A stretch of DNA of 64,000 nt from Bordetella ansorpii. GTDB lineage: Bacteria; Pseudomonadota; Gammaproteobacteria; Burkholderiales; Burkholderiaceae_B. Positions 53,692-64,000 of the stretch are shown piece by piece (position 1 is the first letter of the stretch; every line of letters starts with the position of its first letter). The notes under the pieces were generated by a model. The model saw only the letters and a program-made list of their open reading frames with translations, had not been told where the DNA came from and made no database searches. The stretch covers positions 188,102 through 252,101 of the forward strand of contig NZ_FKBS01000002.1 of the NCBI RefSeq assembly GCF_900078315.1, written 5' to 3'. The translations under genes and the position numbers were made by a program.

Positions 53692-55230
53692 GTGCCGGTC
53701 CTGACCAGCAAGGCCTGGACAAACTTCGTGCGCGGCAGCTACCCGTCCCGGGCGCTCGCGCAGGGCCTCACGTTCCTGGCGGTCGCGCCCATCCTTCACC
53801 AACTGGACGCCCCCTGGTGGCAGTGGCTGCTGTATGCCCTGCACGCCTTCGTGTGGCCGTATGCCGCCTGGCGGCTTTCGGCGCGCGCGGGCCAACCCAC
53901 CCAAGCCAACCGGCGCAACCTGCTGATCGACCATTTCGCGGCCGGCTGGTGGGCGGCAGGCATCGCTTTCAACGCCCTGCTCAGCATCGTGATGCTGGCA
54001 TTGCTGTTGATGGACAGCATGATCGCGGGGGGCTGGCGGCAGTTTCTGCGCGGCGCCGGCCTCCATCTCGCGGGCGTCGTCACCGGCCTGCTGGTGTTCG
54101 GCATCGACTGGCAGCCCATCCCCACCCCCGAACAGGTCTGGGCCTGCCTGCCCCTGCTGCTGATCTATCCGGCCATGACCGGGCGCATCGCCTATCTGGC
54201 GCTGCACGAACTGCGCGAGCAGCGTGAAGACCTGTCGCAACTGAGCCTGCACGACGCCCTGTCCGGCCTGCACAACCGCCGGCACATGGACGCGGTCATC
54301 CAATCCGAATTCCAGCGCTACCGCCGCCATGCCGAACCCGCCGCCCTGGTGCTGATCGACTTCGATCATTTCAAGCGCATCAACGACGACCTGGGCCACC
54401 CGGTGGGCGACAAGGCCATCCGCCAGTTCGCCAAGCGCCTGCAGCTAAGCCTGCGCAGCTCGGACACCCCCGGCCGCTACGGCGGCGAGGAGTTCGTGGT
54501 GCTGATGCCGCACACGTCGGCACGCAACGCCGGCCTGTTCATGCGCCGCCTGCAGCAGAGCATCCGCGACGAGCCCCTGATCGAGGAACGCCCGGTGACC
54601 ATCAGCATCGGCATCTCGGCGCTGTCGCCCGAACTCGAAAGCCACGGCGCCTGGGTGAAACAGGCCGATGCCATGCTCTACCGCGCCAAGGGCCAGGGCC
54701 GCAACTGCGTGGTGATCGCGGGCGACGACGCGCCCGAGCCGCAGCCAGCCGAACCGCCGCGCGGCGCCTCGCAGCAGTTGCTGCCCCTGGAGCGGCGGCT
54801 GATGGTCGGCCTGGAACTGGGCAATATCGCGGCCGCCATCTTCGACCCCTCCGACCGCATGGCCTGGGCCAACGAAGCGTTCCGCCGGCTATATTGCGTA
54901 CCGCCCAAGGCGCGCACCTTCGCCGACATCATCCACCACTGCCATCGGCTGCGCTGCGGCCCGCGCATCGAGACGCAAAGCCTGCGCACCTGGCTGTCCA
55001 TCGCCGATACCGAGCGCCGCCGCCAGCCGCACCGCAGCTTCCTGCAATCCATGCACGATGGCAACGTGTACCGCGTGGAAGAAACCCTGATGGCCAACGG
55101 CTGGCTGCTGAACCTGTGGCTGCCCCACCATCGCGAGGGCGCGCCCTCAGAAGAGCTGCAGGCGGTTGCTGGCGGTGTCGACCCACTGGTCCCGGATCGC
55201 CAGCAAGTCGGGCAGGCACTCCACGAATAG
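53692..55230 (+). CDS. Diguanylate cyclase with MASE2-like membrane sensor and C-terminal PAS
   Basis: The 512-residue protein has an N-terminal membrane sensor of about five helices (MASE2-like, as in AdrA/DgcC). A GGDEF domain follows (LSLHDALSGLHNRRHMD, FDHFKRINDDLGHPVGDKAI, GRYGGEEFVVLMP), with an intact GGEEF. The C-terminal region (about 380-495) resembles a PAS domain. It should make c-di-GMP. A GAGG lies 5 bp before the GTG start. Its last 84 bases overlap, in antisense, the end of the HD-GYP gene, so both C termini are encoded by the same DNA. Confidence 0.9.
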   Translation: MPVLTSKAWTNFVRGSYPSRALAQGLTFLAVAPILHQLDAPWWQWLLYALHAFVWPYAAWRLSARAGQPTQANRRNLLIDHFAAGWWAAGIAFNALLSIVMLALLLMDSMIAGGWRQFLRGAGLHLAGVVTGLLVFGIDWQPIPTPEQVWACLPLLLIYPAMTGRIAYLALHELREQREDLSQLSLHDALSGLHNRRHMDAVIQSEFQRYRRHAEPAALVLIDFDHFKRINDDLGHPVGDKAIRQFAKRLQLSLRSSDTPGRYGGEEFVVLMPHTSARNAGLFMRRLQQSIRDEPLIEERPVTISIGISALSPELESHGAWVKQADAMLYRAKGQGRNCVVIAGDDAPEPQPAEPPRGASQQLLPLERRLMVGLELGNIAAAIFDPSDRMAWANEAFRRLYCVPPKARTFADIIHHCHRLRCGPRIETQSLRTWLSIADTERRRQPHRSFLQSMHDGNVYRVEETLMANGWLLNLWLPHHREGAPSEELQAVAGGVDPLVPDRQQVGQALHE

Positions 55231-56166
55231 CGGCACCAGTTCGGGATCGAAGAAGGTTCCGCTGGCTTTCACGATGTAGTCCACCGCCTCGTCCACCGGC
55301 CAGGCCGACTTGTACGGCCGTTCGCTGGTCAGCGCGTCGAACACATCCACCAGCGCCACAATGCGCGCCACGTGTGGAATCTGCTCGCCCTTCAGTCCGC
55401 GCGGATAGCCGGTGCCGTCCCATTTCTCGTGGTGGCCCTCGGCGATGATGCGCGCCATGCGCAGCAGGCCGGAGCGGTGATCGCCGATGATCTTGCCGCC
55501 GATGATGGGATGGCGGCGCATCACCGTCCATTCTTCGTCGGTCAGCTTGCCGGGCTTCTTCAGGATCGCGTCCGGGATGCCGATCTTGCCGATGTCGTGC
55601 ATCGGCGAGGCATGCAGGACCTCTTCGGCAGCGGTCTGCGAATAGCCCGCCGCCAGCGCCAGCACCTTGGCATAGTGGCTCATGCGGATGACGTGCAGGC
55701 CGGTCTCGTTGTCCTTGTACTCGGCTGCCGCGCCCAGGCGCTGGATGATCTGCAGGCGCGTGTCGCGCAGGGCCTGCACCTGCACCAGCGACAGGTGGTT
55801 GCGCACGCGCGCGCGGACGATGGCCGGGCTGAAAGGCTTGGTGATGTAGTCCACCGCGCCCACGTCGAAGCCGTACTGCTCGTCCATCGAGCTGGCCAGC
55901 GCGGTGATGAAGATGATCGGCGTGGTCTGCAAGGCCTCGTCCTGCTTCAGCGCGGCACAGACCTCGTAGCCCGAGATGTCCGGCATCATGATGTCCAGCA
56001 GGATCAGGTCGGGATGCTCCATGCGGGCCAGTTCGATGCCCTTGCGGCCATCGCGCGCGAAGAACAGGCGGTAATCGTCCTGCAGCGTGTGCCGCAACAC
56101 CTGCAGATTGGTGGGTTCATCGTCCACCAGCAGCAGGGTGGGACGAGCGTCGATCGGTTTTTTCAT
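55147..56166 (-). CDS. Response regulator with HD-GYP phosphodiesterase domain
   Basis: The 339-residue protein has a receiver domain (LLLVDDEPTNLQVLRHTL, phospho-acceptor in LILLDIMMPDISGYE, VDYITKPFSP). An HD-GYP domain follows: HASPMHDIGKIGIPDAILKK (HD), ARIIAEGHHEKWDGTGYPRGLKGEQIP (GYP), IVALVDVFDALTSERPYK. It would degrade c-di-GMP once phosphorylated, most simply by the hybrid kinase gene upstream on the same strand. The gene is separated from that kinase by a 154-bp palindrome-rich spacer. Confidence 0.93.
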   Translation of the reverse strand: MKKPIDARPTLLLVDDEPTNLQVLRHTLQDDYRLFFARDGRKGIELARMEHPDLILLDIMMPDISGYEVCAALKQDEALQTTPIIFITALASSMDEQYGFDVGAVDYITKPFSPAIVRARVRNHLSLVQVQALRDTRLQIIQRLGAAAEYKDNETGLHVIRMSHYAKVLALAAGYSQTAAEEVLHASPMHDIGKIGIPDAILKKPGKLTDEEWTVMRRHPIIGGKIIGDHRSGLLRMARIIAEGHHEKWDGTGYPRGLKGEQIPHVARIVALVDVFDALTSERPYKSAWPVDEAVDYIVKASGTFFDPELVPLFVECLPDLLAIRDQWVDTASNRLQLF

Positions 56167-56320
56167 CGCAGGGCCGTCCCAAGATGAAAAGCGCCCCCCC
56201 TGGGGGGATGAGCCCGGACCTGGGACAGTCCTTGAGGACTGTCCCAAGCCTGGCGAATCCGAGCGGCTTGCAAGCCGCGAGGTGGACAGCAAGCCGAAGG
56301 CGCGGCGTGGGGGGTATTTT
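56167..56320. repeat. Palindrome-rich intergenic element
   Basis: This spacer holds three dyads. CCCCCC-T-GGGGGG lies near 56194-56206. TGGGACAGTCC/GGACTGTCCCA (56221-56246, 11-bp stem, TTGA loop) is next, and GCGGCTTG/CAAGCCGC (56263-56278, perfect 16-bp palindrome) follows. No U-run follows them, so this resembles a REP-like or processing element more than a terminator. Copy number elsewhere cannot be checked here. Confidence 0.55.
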
Positions 56321-59287
<2,967 letters not shown>

Positions 59288-59530
59288 GTCGTGCTATTCC
59301 CGCTCGGCCAGTGATCCGGCCCTTGTGAATTCGAACAAATGCCCTGAGCAGGATCTGGCTGCCGAAGACGTGCTTCCGGCACTTCTTTGCGCTTTCATGG
59401 CGGCAATGTCGTGACTACCCGGCTACGTGGATTATCGGCGGTTTCTCTAGGTTCTTTAGGGTCTGCCCTAATAAATTTGTCTAGACCATCAAGGGTTGCA
59501 AACCTTGGGCAAGAACTGTCATATTCCTGT

Positions 59531-59543
59531 TGTTGCACCGCAA
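59531..59543. promoter_or_regulatory. PhaR/PhbF-like binding site
   Basis: TG-T-TGC-ACC-GCAA matches exactly the consensus TG-N-TGC-N3-GCAA that I recall for PhbF/PhaR regulators of polyhydroxybutyrate genes in betaproteobacteria. It lies 97-109 bp before the start of the DUF3141 gene. A possible -10 TACAAT (59546-59551) follows directly, so bound repressor would block it. The 352-bp spacer 59288-59639 has no gene. Confidence 0.5.
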
Positions 59544-59639
59544 CATACAATGCGGTGTAATGGAAAGCAGACCGGCCGCTCGCCACGAGCGGCGCCGGCT
59601 CGACCAGCGGGCCGGAAGACCCTGTCCGAGGAGATGGCC

Positions 59640-62249
59640 ATGGCAGCATCCGCCGCCGATCAGTTCAACAAGCTGTTCCACAGCCTGCCCAACAACCCCT
59701 GGACCGCCGCGTACGAATACTCGGTGGACGCCTGGCAACGCGGCGTGCTGTACACCGACGTCATGCGCCAGCGCGGCAACCAGTACCACCGGCACATCGC
59801 CAAGCGCGCGCCCAACGTGCTGAGCATGAAGTCCGAACTGGTCATGGACGGCCGGGAACTCGAGCGTCCGGTCAACTATGGCCTGCTGCGCATCGTGCCG
59901 CCCGAGGGCACCGAGGTCGATCCGCGCAAGCGCCCCTTCCTGGTGGTCGACCCGCGCGCCGGCCACGGCCCCGGCATCGGCGGCTTCAAGCCCGAAAGCG
60001 AGATCGGCGTGGCCGTGCGCGCGGGCCACCCCTGCTATTTCGCCAGCTTCCTGCCGCACCCGATGCCCACGCAGACGGTCGAGGACGTGATGCGCGCCGA
60101 GGCGCGCTTCATGGAAGAGATCATCGCGCGCCATCCCGAAGCCGAGGGCAAGCCGGTTGCCGTGGGCAACTGCCAGGCCGGCTGGCAGATCATGATGACC
60201 GCCGCCATGCGGCCCGAGCTGTTCGGTCCCATCGTCATCGCCGGCGCACCGCTGTCGTACTGGGCGGGCTGGCGCGGCATGAATCCCATGCGCTACGCCG
60301 GCGGCCTGCTGGGCGGCAGCTGGCTCACCGCCATGACCAGCGACATGGGCGCGGGCAAGTTCGACGGCGCCTGGCTGGTGCAGAACTTCGAGAACCTGCA
60401 TCCCGCCAACACGCTGTGGAGCAAGCAGTACAACCTGTACGAAAAAGTCGATACCGAGGCCTCCCGCTACCTGGGCTTCGAGAAATGGTGGGGCGGCCAC
60501 GTCTACCTGAACGGCCCCGAAATCCAGTACATCGTCGACAACCTGTTCGTGGGCAACCGCCTGGCCACCGGCGGGCTGGTCACGTCCGACGGCATCCGCA
60601 TCGACCTGCGCAACATCCGCTCGCCGATCATCGTGTTTTGCTCCCGTGGCGACAACATCACGCCGCCGCCGCAGGCGCTGGGCTGGATTCCCGACCTGTA
60701 CCAGAACGACCAGGAAGTGCGGGCGCACGGCCAGACCATCGTGTACGCCGTGCACGAAAGCATCGGCCACCTGGGCATCTTCGTGTCGGGCAGCGTGGCC
60801 CGCAAGGAACACCAGGAATTCACCAGCAACATCGACATGATCGACGTGCTGCCGCCGGGCATCTACGAAGCCGAGATCGTCGACAAGACGCCCGAGACCA
60901 TCAACGCGGATCTCGTGCAGGGCGACTACGTGCTGTCGTTCGAGGGCCGCCGCATGGACGACGTGCTGGCCATCGTGAAACCGCAGCCGGAAGACGACCG
61001 CCGCTTCGCCGCGGTGGCGCGCATCTCCGACATCAACCTGGGCCTGTACCGCACTTTCGTGCAACCTTGGGTGCATGCCGCGGTCACGCCCCAATCGGCC
61101 GAATGGATGCAGCGCATGCATCCCCTGCGCCTGCCGTACGAGATGATTTCCGACCGCAACCCGCTGGTGGCGCCCGTGGCCCAGGTCGCCGAACAGGTGC
61201 GCGAGAACCGCCAGCAGGTGGCGCCCGACAATCCCTTCCTGATGGCCCAGCAGATGGTGTCCAAGGCCATCGAGACCAGCCTGGACATGTACCAGGAAGT
61301 GCGCGACTGGGCCCAGGAAGCGCTGTTCATGAACATCTACGGCTCGCCCCTGGTCCAGGACTGGGCTGGCCTGGGCGCCAAGGAACGCCGCGAATCGCCG
61401 CGCCGCCACCCGGGCGTCTCGCCCGAGCATCGTGACTTCATGGCCAACCGGAATGCGGAACTGCGTTCGCTGGTGCCCGTCGGCGGACTGCGCGAAGCCG
61501 CCATCCGCATGCTGCTTTATGTGACCAGCGCCGAGGGCGGCATCGACGAGCGCAGCTTCGCCGGCATCCGCCGCATGCGCGCCGAGAAAGACCACATCCT
61601 GTCGCTGCAGCAGTTCAAGGACGTGGTGCGCGAACAGGCCATGGTGATGCGCCTGGACGCCCAGGCCGCGCTGCACGCCATGCCGGCATTGCTGAAAGGC
61701 TCCAGCGCCGAGGAAATCCGCAACGCGCTGGCAGACATGAAGGAAGTGCTCGAGGCGGCGCAGCCGCTGAACGCGCGCGCCCAGGAAAGCCTGCGCCAGA
61801 TGGAACAGTTGTTCGAGGATGCCGCCCGCCGCGCCGGGGGCGACCGCAAGCGCGGCAATGGCGCGGCCGCGACGGCCTACGCCGCCCAGGCCGCCGAAAC
61901 GCTGCCCGCCAGAACGGCGCCCGCCGCGGAATCCAAGGCCGTGGCCCAGGCGTCCGCCACCCTGCCGCTGCAAGGCATGGATGAGGAGGACGCCCCCGCG
62001 CGCAAGCGAGCCGCCGCGCCCCGCAAGGCCGCGGCCAAGCGGGCGGCGGCCGAACCCCCCACCCCCCAGGCATCGGCGGCGAAGACGGCGACCGCGCGCA
62101 AGCGGGCCACGACGAAATCGGCCCCCGTGAAGACGGCGGGCGCCAAGATGCCCGCCACGGCCAACCCGCCCGCCGCCAAAACGGCGACCAAAGCGGCCAC
62201 CAAGACCGCCGCCAAGACGCCGCGCGCGCGCGGCGCGTCCCGCGCCTAG
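59640..62249 (+). CDS. DUF3141 protein: PHA-synthase-like hydrolase fold with Lys/Ala-rich tail
   Basis: The 869-residue protein belongs to the DUF3141 family. Its alpha/beta-hydrolase core has a VGNCQAGW nucleophile elbow (Cys178), an acid in SRGDNITPPP (Asp338) and a histidine in SIGHLGIF (His377). That is the Cys-Asp-His order of PHA synthases. A helical domain follows, then from about residue 785 a tail of repeated KAA/AAKR units like histone H1-type or PhaM-like tails, which may bind DNA. Two ATG codons lie at 59634 and 59640; the second has AGGAG at the right distance. The PhaR/PhbF-like site upstream supports a link to polyhydroxyalkanoate storage. No catalytic activity is proven for the family as far as I know. 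Confidence 0.88.
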   Translation: MAASAADQFNKLFHSLPNNPWTAAYEYSVDAWQRGVLYTDVMRQRGNQYHRHIAKRAPNVLSMKSELVMDGRELERPVNYGLLRIVPPEGTEVDPRKRPFLVVDPRAGHGPGIGGFKPESEIGVAVRAGHPCYFASFLPHPMPTQTVEDVMRAEARFMEEIIARHPEAEGKPVAVGNCQAGWQIMMTAAMRPELFGPIVIAGAPLSYWAGWRGMNPMRYAGGLLGGSWLTAMTSDMGAGKFDGAWLVQNFENLHPANTLWSKQYNLYEKVDTEASRYLGFEKWWGGHVYLNGPEIQYIVDNLFVGNRLATGGLVTSDGIRIDLRNIRSPIIVFCSRGDNITPPPQALGWIPDLYQNDQEVRAHGQTIVYAVHESIGHLGIFVSGSVARKEHQEFTSNIDMIDVLPPGIYEAEIVDKTPETINADLVQGDYVLSFEGRRMDDVLAIVKPQPEDDRRFAAVARISDINLGLYRTFVQPWVHAAVTPQSAEWMQRMHPLRLPYEMISDRNPLVAPVAQVAEQVRENRQQVAPDNPFLMAQQMVSKAIETSLDMYQEVRDWAQEALFMNIYGSPLVQDWAGLGAKERRESPRRHPGVSPEHRDFMANRNAELRSLVPVGGLREAAIRMLLYVTSAEGGIDERSFAGIRRMRAEKDHILSLQQFKDVVREQAMVMRLDAQAALHAMPALLKGSSAEEIRNALADMKEVLEAAQPLNARAQESLRQMEQLFEDAARRAGGDRKRGNGAAATAYAAQAAETLPARTAPAAESKAVAQASATLPLQGMDEEDAPARKRAAAPRKAAAKRAAAEPPTPQASAAKTATARKRATTKSAPVKTAGAKMPATANPPAAKTATKAATKTAAKTPRARGASRA

Positions 62250-62273
62250 GCCTGAATCCCAGGCAATTTCGCC

Positions 62274-62317
62274 AAACGCCCCGCATCGGCCCTGTGTCCG
62301 GTGCGGGGCGTTTGCTT
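62274..62317 (+). terminator. Terminator after the DUF3141 gene
   Basis: A long stem AAACGCCCCGCA/TGCGGGGCGTTT (62274-62285, 62302-62313) has a 16-base loop and is followed by GCTTT. It lies 25 bp after the stop codon. Confidence 0.7.
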
Positions 62318-62522
62318 TACCGTTCGCTACATTATCAACAAATAAACACGTAATTTGGAAAAATAACAATCCATTCCACCATCTATGGAAAGATATTTTC
62401 CCATCCAAGGGTTTATCCTAGGTTTGGAGAGGCGCACTATGTCTTCACCGCGAAACAAAACCAACCACGACGGAATCCTCCGCCGGTTTCGCTCCCTCGA
62501 CCGAATACCAGGAGATGTAATC

Positions 62523-62894
62523 ATGAAGACCCTCGCCGCTGCCCTGATGATGTCCGCCGGCCTGATGAGCGCCAGCGCTTTTGCCGGTTCGAACGTCGAA
62601 CCCAATAACATCCCCTTCCAAGGCGTCTACGGCGCCCAAGAGGACGCTGGCAGCCTCAGCCGCGCCCAAGTCAAGGCCGACCTGGCCCAGGCCAAGGCGA
62701 ATGGCCTGGTCGCCAACGTAGAGCCCAACGACATGCCCTTCCAGGCTGCCTACTCGGATACCGCCTCGACCCAACTGAGCCGCGCCGATGTCCAGGCCCA
62801 AGCCGTTGGCATGACGTCGAACGTCGAACCGAATGACACGCCGTTCGTGGCGCAGGCGCCCGCAGCCCGGAACGACGCGCTGGCCGCCGAATAA
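62523..62894 (+). CDS. Small secreted protein with NVEPN repeats (DUF4148-like)
   Basis: The 123-residue protein has a signal peptide MKTLAAALMMSAGLMSASAFA. The mature part contains three copies of a block: SNVEPNNIPFQGVYG, ANVEPNDMPFQAAYS and SNVEPNDTPFVAQAP. The first two are each followed by an LSRA-x-V helix (LSRAQVKADLAQAKANG, LSRADVQAQAVG). The LSRAQVKADL part is like the DUF4148 family of exported proteins in Burkholderiales. Function is unknown. A GGAG site precedes the ATG. It is transcribed alone, between two terminators. Confidence 0.78.
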   Translation: MKTLAAALMMSAGLMSASAFAGSNVEPNNIPFQGVYGAQEDAGSLSRAQVKADLAQAKANGLVANVEPNDMPFQAAYSDTASTQLSRADVQAQAVGMTSNVEPNDTPFVAQAPAARNDALAAE

Positions 62895-62899
62895 GGCCC

Positions 62900-62922
62900 C
62901 GATCCCGTAACCGGGATCGTTT
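62900..62922 (+). terminator. Terminator after the NVEPN-repeat gene
   Basis: An 8-bp stem CGATCCCG/CGGGATCG with loop TAAC is followed by TTT, five bases after the stop codon. A second, stronger one lies 60 bp further on. Confidence 0.6.
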
Positions 62923-62980
62923 CACCGCTGGACCCCGACGCACCCGCCGGATACGACGCCGCGGCGGGTGCGAACTTGCG

Positions 62981-63017
62981 ATGCCTGGCCCTTTGTATGA
63001 AGGCCAGGCATTTTTTT
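62981..63017 (+). terminator. Strong rho-independent terminator
   Basis: A 10-bp perfect stem ATGCCTGGCC/GGCCAGGCAT (62981-62990, 63002-63011) is followed by seven T. It backs up the hairpin at 62900. The remaining stretch to 63300 holds no gene I can support. Confidence 0.82.
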
Positions 63018-63300
63018 GCCGCCGGGCCGCCCCAAGGCAAAAAAGCCCCCTCGGGTGCAGTTCATCACGGCGTGAGGTTTTTGCCCGCCGCGAGGAACGC
63101 TGAACACCTTTCAGAACGGAAGGCAAAGTGTAAGCGTCCTGATTTTTTCGATTTCCTGTAATAGAAACCAGGGAAAATCCAGGCTTCCGCACGATTGCGG
63201 AATCCGGTCCGCGGCCTCGCGCTGCGGCAAAGCACAGGATTGCCGTCTTTCCGGGCGACCCTCCCCTGTTTTCATTTTTGTCGAAGACTCAGGCTCGCCT

Positions 63301-64000
63301 ATGGTCATCCACAGCGCCACCAATGGCCTGCGCGGTTACGCGCTGGCCGCCAGAGGCGTCGTCAAGCGTGTCGCCCGGCACGCCGAACGCACCGCCAAGA
63401 ACAAACTGCTGAGCGTCCTTTCCAAAGGCAAGCCTGGCCGGGGTGAACAGACAGTCGCGGCACTGCGCGACATCGAGCGCATCATCGTCATCCGTCCCAA
63501 CTACCGGATCGGCAACGCGGTACTCAGCACCGCCATCATCGACCCGCTCCGACTCAAGTACCCCGGCGCGTCGATCGATTTCCTCGCCACCGACAAGACG
63601 GCGGGCCTGTTCCGCAACCTGCCCGTGGGCAAGGTGGCCACGCTGTCGCGCTCGGCCATTTTCCGCCCCTGGCGCCTGGTCAGCCTGGCGCGCAGCCTGC
63701 GTGCCGGCCGCTACGACCTGGCGGTGCAACTGGAAGACGGTTCGCTGACAGGACTGGTCATCTCGCGCCTGGTCGGCGCCCGCTATGTCATCGGCAAACC
63801 TCGCGGCTCGGCCTGCTGGTACGACGTCAACATCCGCGAGGACGTGGACCACGCCTATGACACCGCCTCGGTGTTCTCGAAGGCGCTGGGCGTGGCCTGC
63901 CTGCCGCGTCCGCAACTGGTGTTCGGCCCGGAGGAAGAGGCCCGCGCCGTCTCCACCCTGGAATCGCTGGGCGTACCCGCCCCCCAGGGCAACCTCGCCC
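63301..64000 (+). CDS. Family 9 glycosyltransferase (heptosyltransferase-like), 3' end missing
   Basis: From an ATG at 63301 the reading frame stays open to the window edge (233 residues seen). The N-terminal part is basic. GT9 motifs follow: IERIIVIRPNYRIGNAVLST, LRLKYPGASIDFLATDKTAGLFRNLP and YDLAVQLEDGSLTGLVISRLVGARYVIGKPRG. This is the N-terminal domain of ADP-heptose:LPS transferases of the WaaF/WaaC/RfaQ type, which add sugars to the LPS inner core. The basic extension of about 55 residues before the domain is longer than usual. The C-terminal donor domain lies beyond the edge. Confidence 0.85.
   Translation, partial: MVIHSATNGLRGYALAARGVVKRVARHAERTAKNKLLSVLSKGKPGRGEQTVAALRDIERIIVIRPNYRIGNAVLSTAIIDPLRLKYPGASIDFLATDKTAGLFRNLPVGKVATLSRSAIFRPWRLVSLARSLRAGRYDLAVQLEDGSLTGLVISRLVGARYVIGKPRGSACWYDVNIREDVDHAYDTASVFSKALGVACLPRPQLVFGPEEEARAVSTLESLGVPAPQGNLA

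Noticed and set aside
59481-62408. Open frame of 975 codons on the minus strand opposite the DUF3141 gene
   Set aside because: It is glycine/arginine-rich without domains and covers the promoter and terminator of the real gene.

Overview
The window reads as one piece of chromosome from a high-GC betaproteobacterium, most probably family Alcaligenaceae (Achromobacter/Bordetella group). The grounds are the strong GC bias at third codon positions, the protein families present (an exported DUF4148-like protein, long InfA, MHYT-type sensors, a lysine/alanine-rich H1-like protein tail) and the fba/purC/purE/purK/tsaC gene set. I see no rRNA, tRNA, CRISPR array, insertion sequence or integrase.

Layout. 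1-1270: end of a metabolic region (5' tip of a thiamine-diphosphate enzyme gene and an amino-acid ABC binding protein). 1440-24400: a complete Wzx/Wzy-type exopolysaccharide or capsule locus. A plus-strand operon (1650-10028) makes nucleotide sugars: a WbpM/CapD-like dehydratase, the initiating sugar transferase, an aminotransferase, CapE-CapF-CapG for UDP-L-FucNAc, and a WbuB-like transferase. A converging minus-strand operon (21184-10031) encodes Wzb-Wza-Wzc, Ugd, Wzx, Wzy, a GT4 transferase, a Tat-exported beta-helix protein and a hexapeptide acyltransferase. Beyond it sits a small AT-richer regulatory block: an Xre-type repressor-like gene, a 105-residue protein of unknown function and a winged-helix regulator whose receiver-like domain has lost its phospho-acceptor. 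Copies of one palindrome (AAACACA-NN-TGTGTTT) stand in front of both biosynthetic operons, the 105-residue gene and the winged-helix regulator, which suggests a dedicated regulon.

24676-39624: housekeeping and transport genes: a GntP permease, tsaC/sua5, purK, purE, purC and class II aldolase. Between purE and purC lie a two-component system, a divergent MacA-MacB-outer-membrane-factor efflux operon, and dsbB with a 52-residue DUF5993 partner. 39764-46000: an MHYT-GGDEF-EAL protein, two GFA-like zinc proteins, infA, an M23 peptidase with a lipoprotein, and a MoaB/MogA-like protein. 45728-50032: two paralogous Tat-exported PhoX phosphatases, each with its own Pho-box-like direct repeat. 50189-53517: CbpA-like co-chaperone, GNAT, DinB, cupin and YfcF-like GST. 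53692-59287: a c-di-GMP/phosphorelay cluster (MASE2-GGDEF-PAS, REC-HD-GYP, MHYT-PAS hybrid kinase with Hpt). 59640-62249: a DUF3141 protein with a PHA-synthase-like Cys-Asp-His triad and a Lys/Ala-rich tail, preceded by a PhaR/PhbF-like site. 62523-64000: a small repeat-containing secreted protein and the start of a family 9 glycosyltransferase cut by the window edge.

All calls come from reading the sequence and recalling families; no database search was run. Start codons were chosen from Shine-Dalgarno-like sites, gene overlap and family N-termini.
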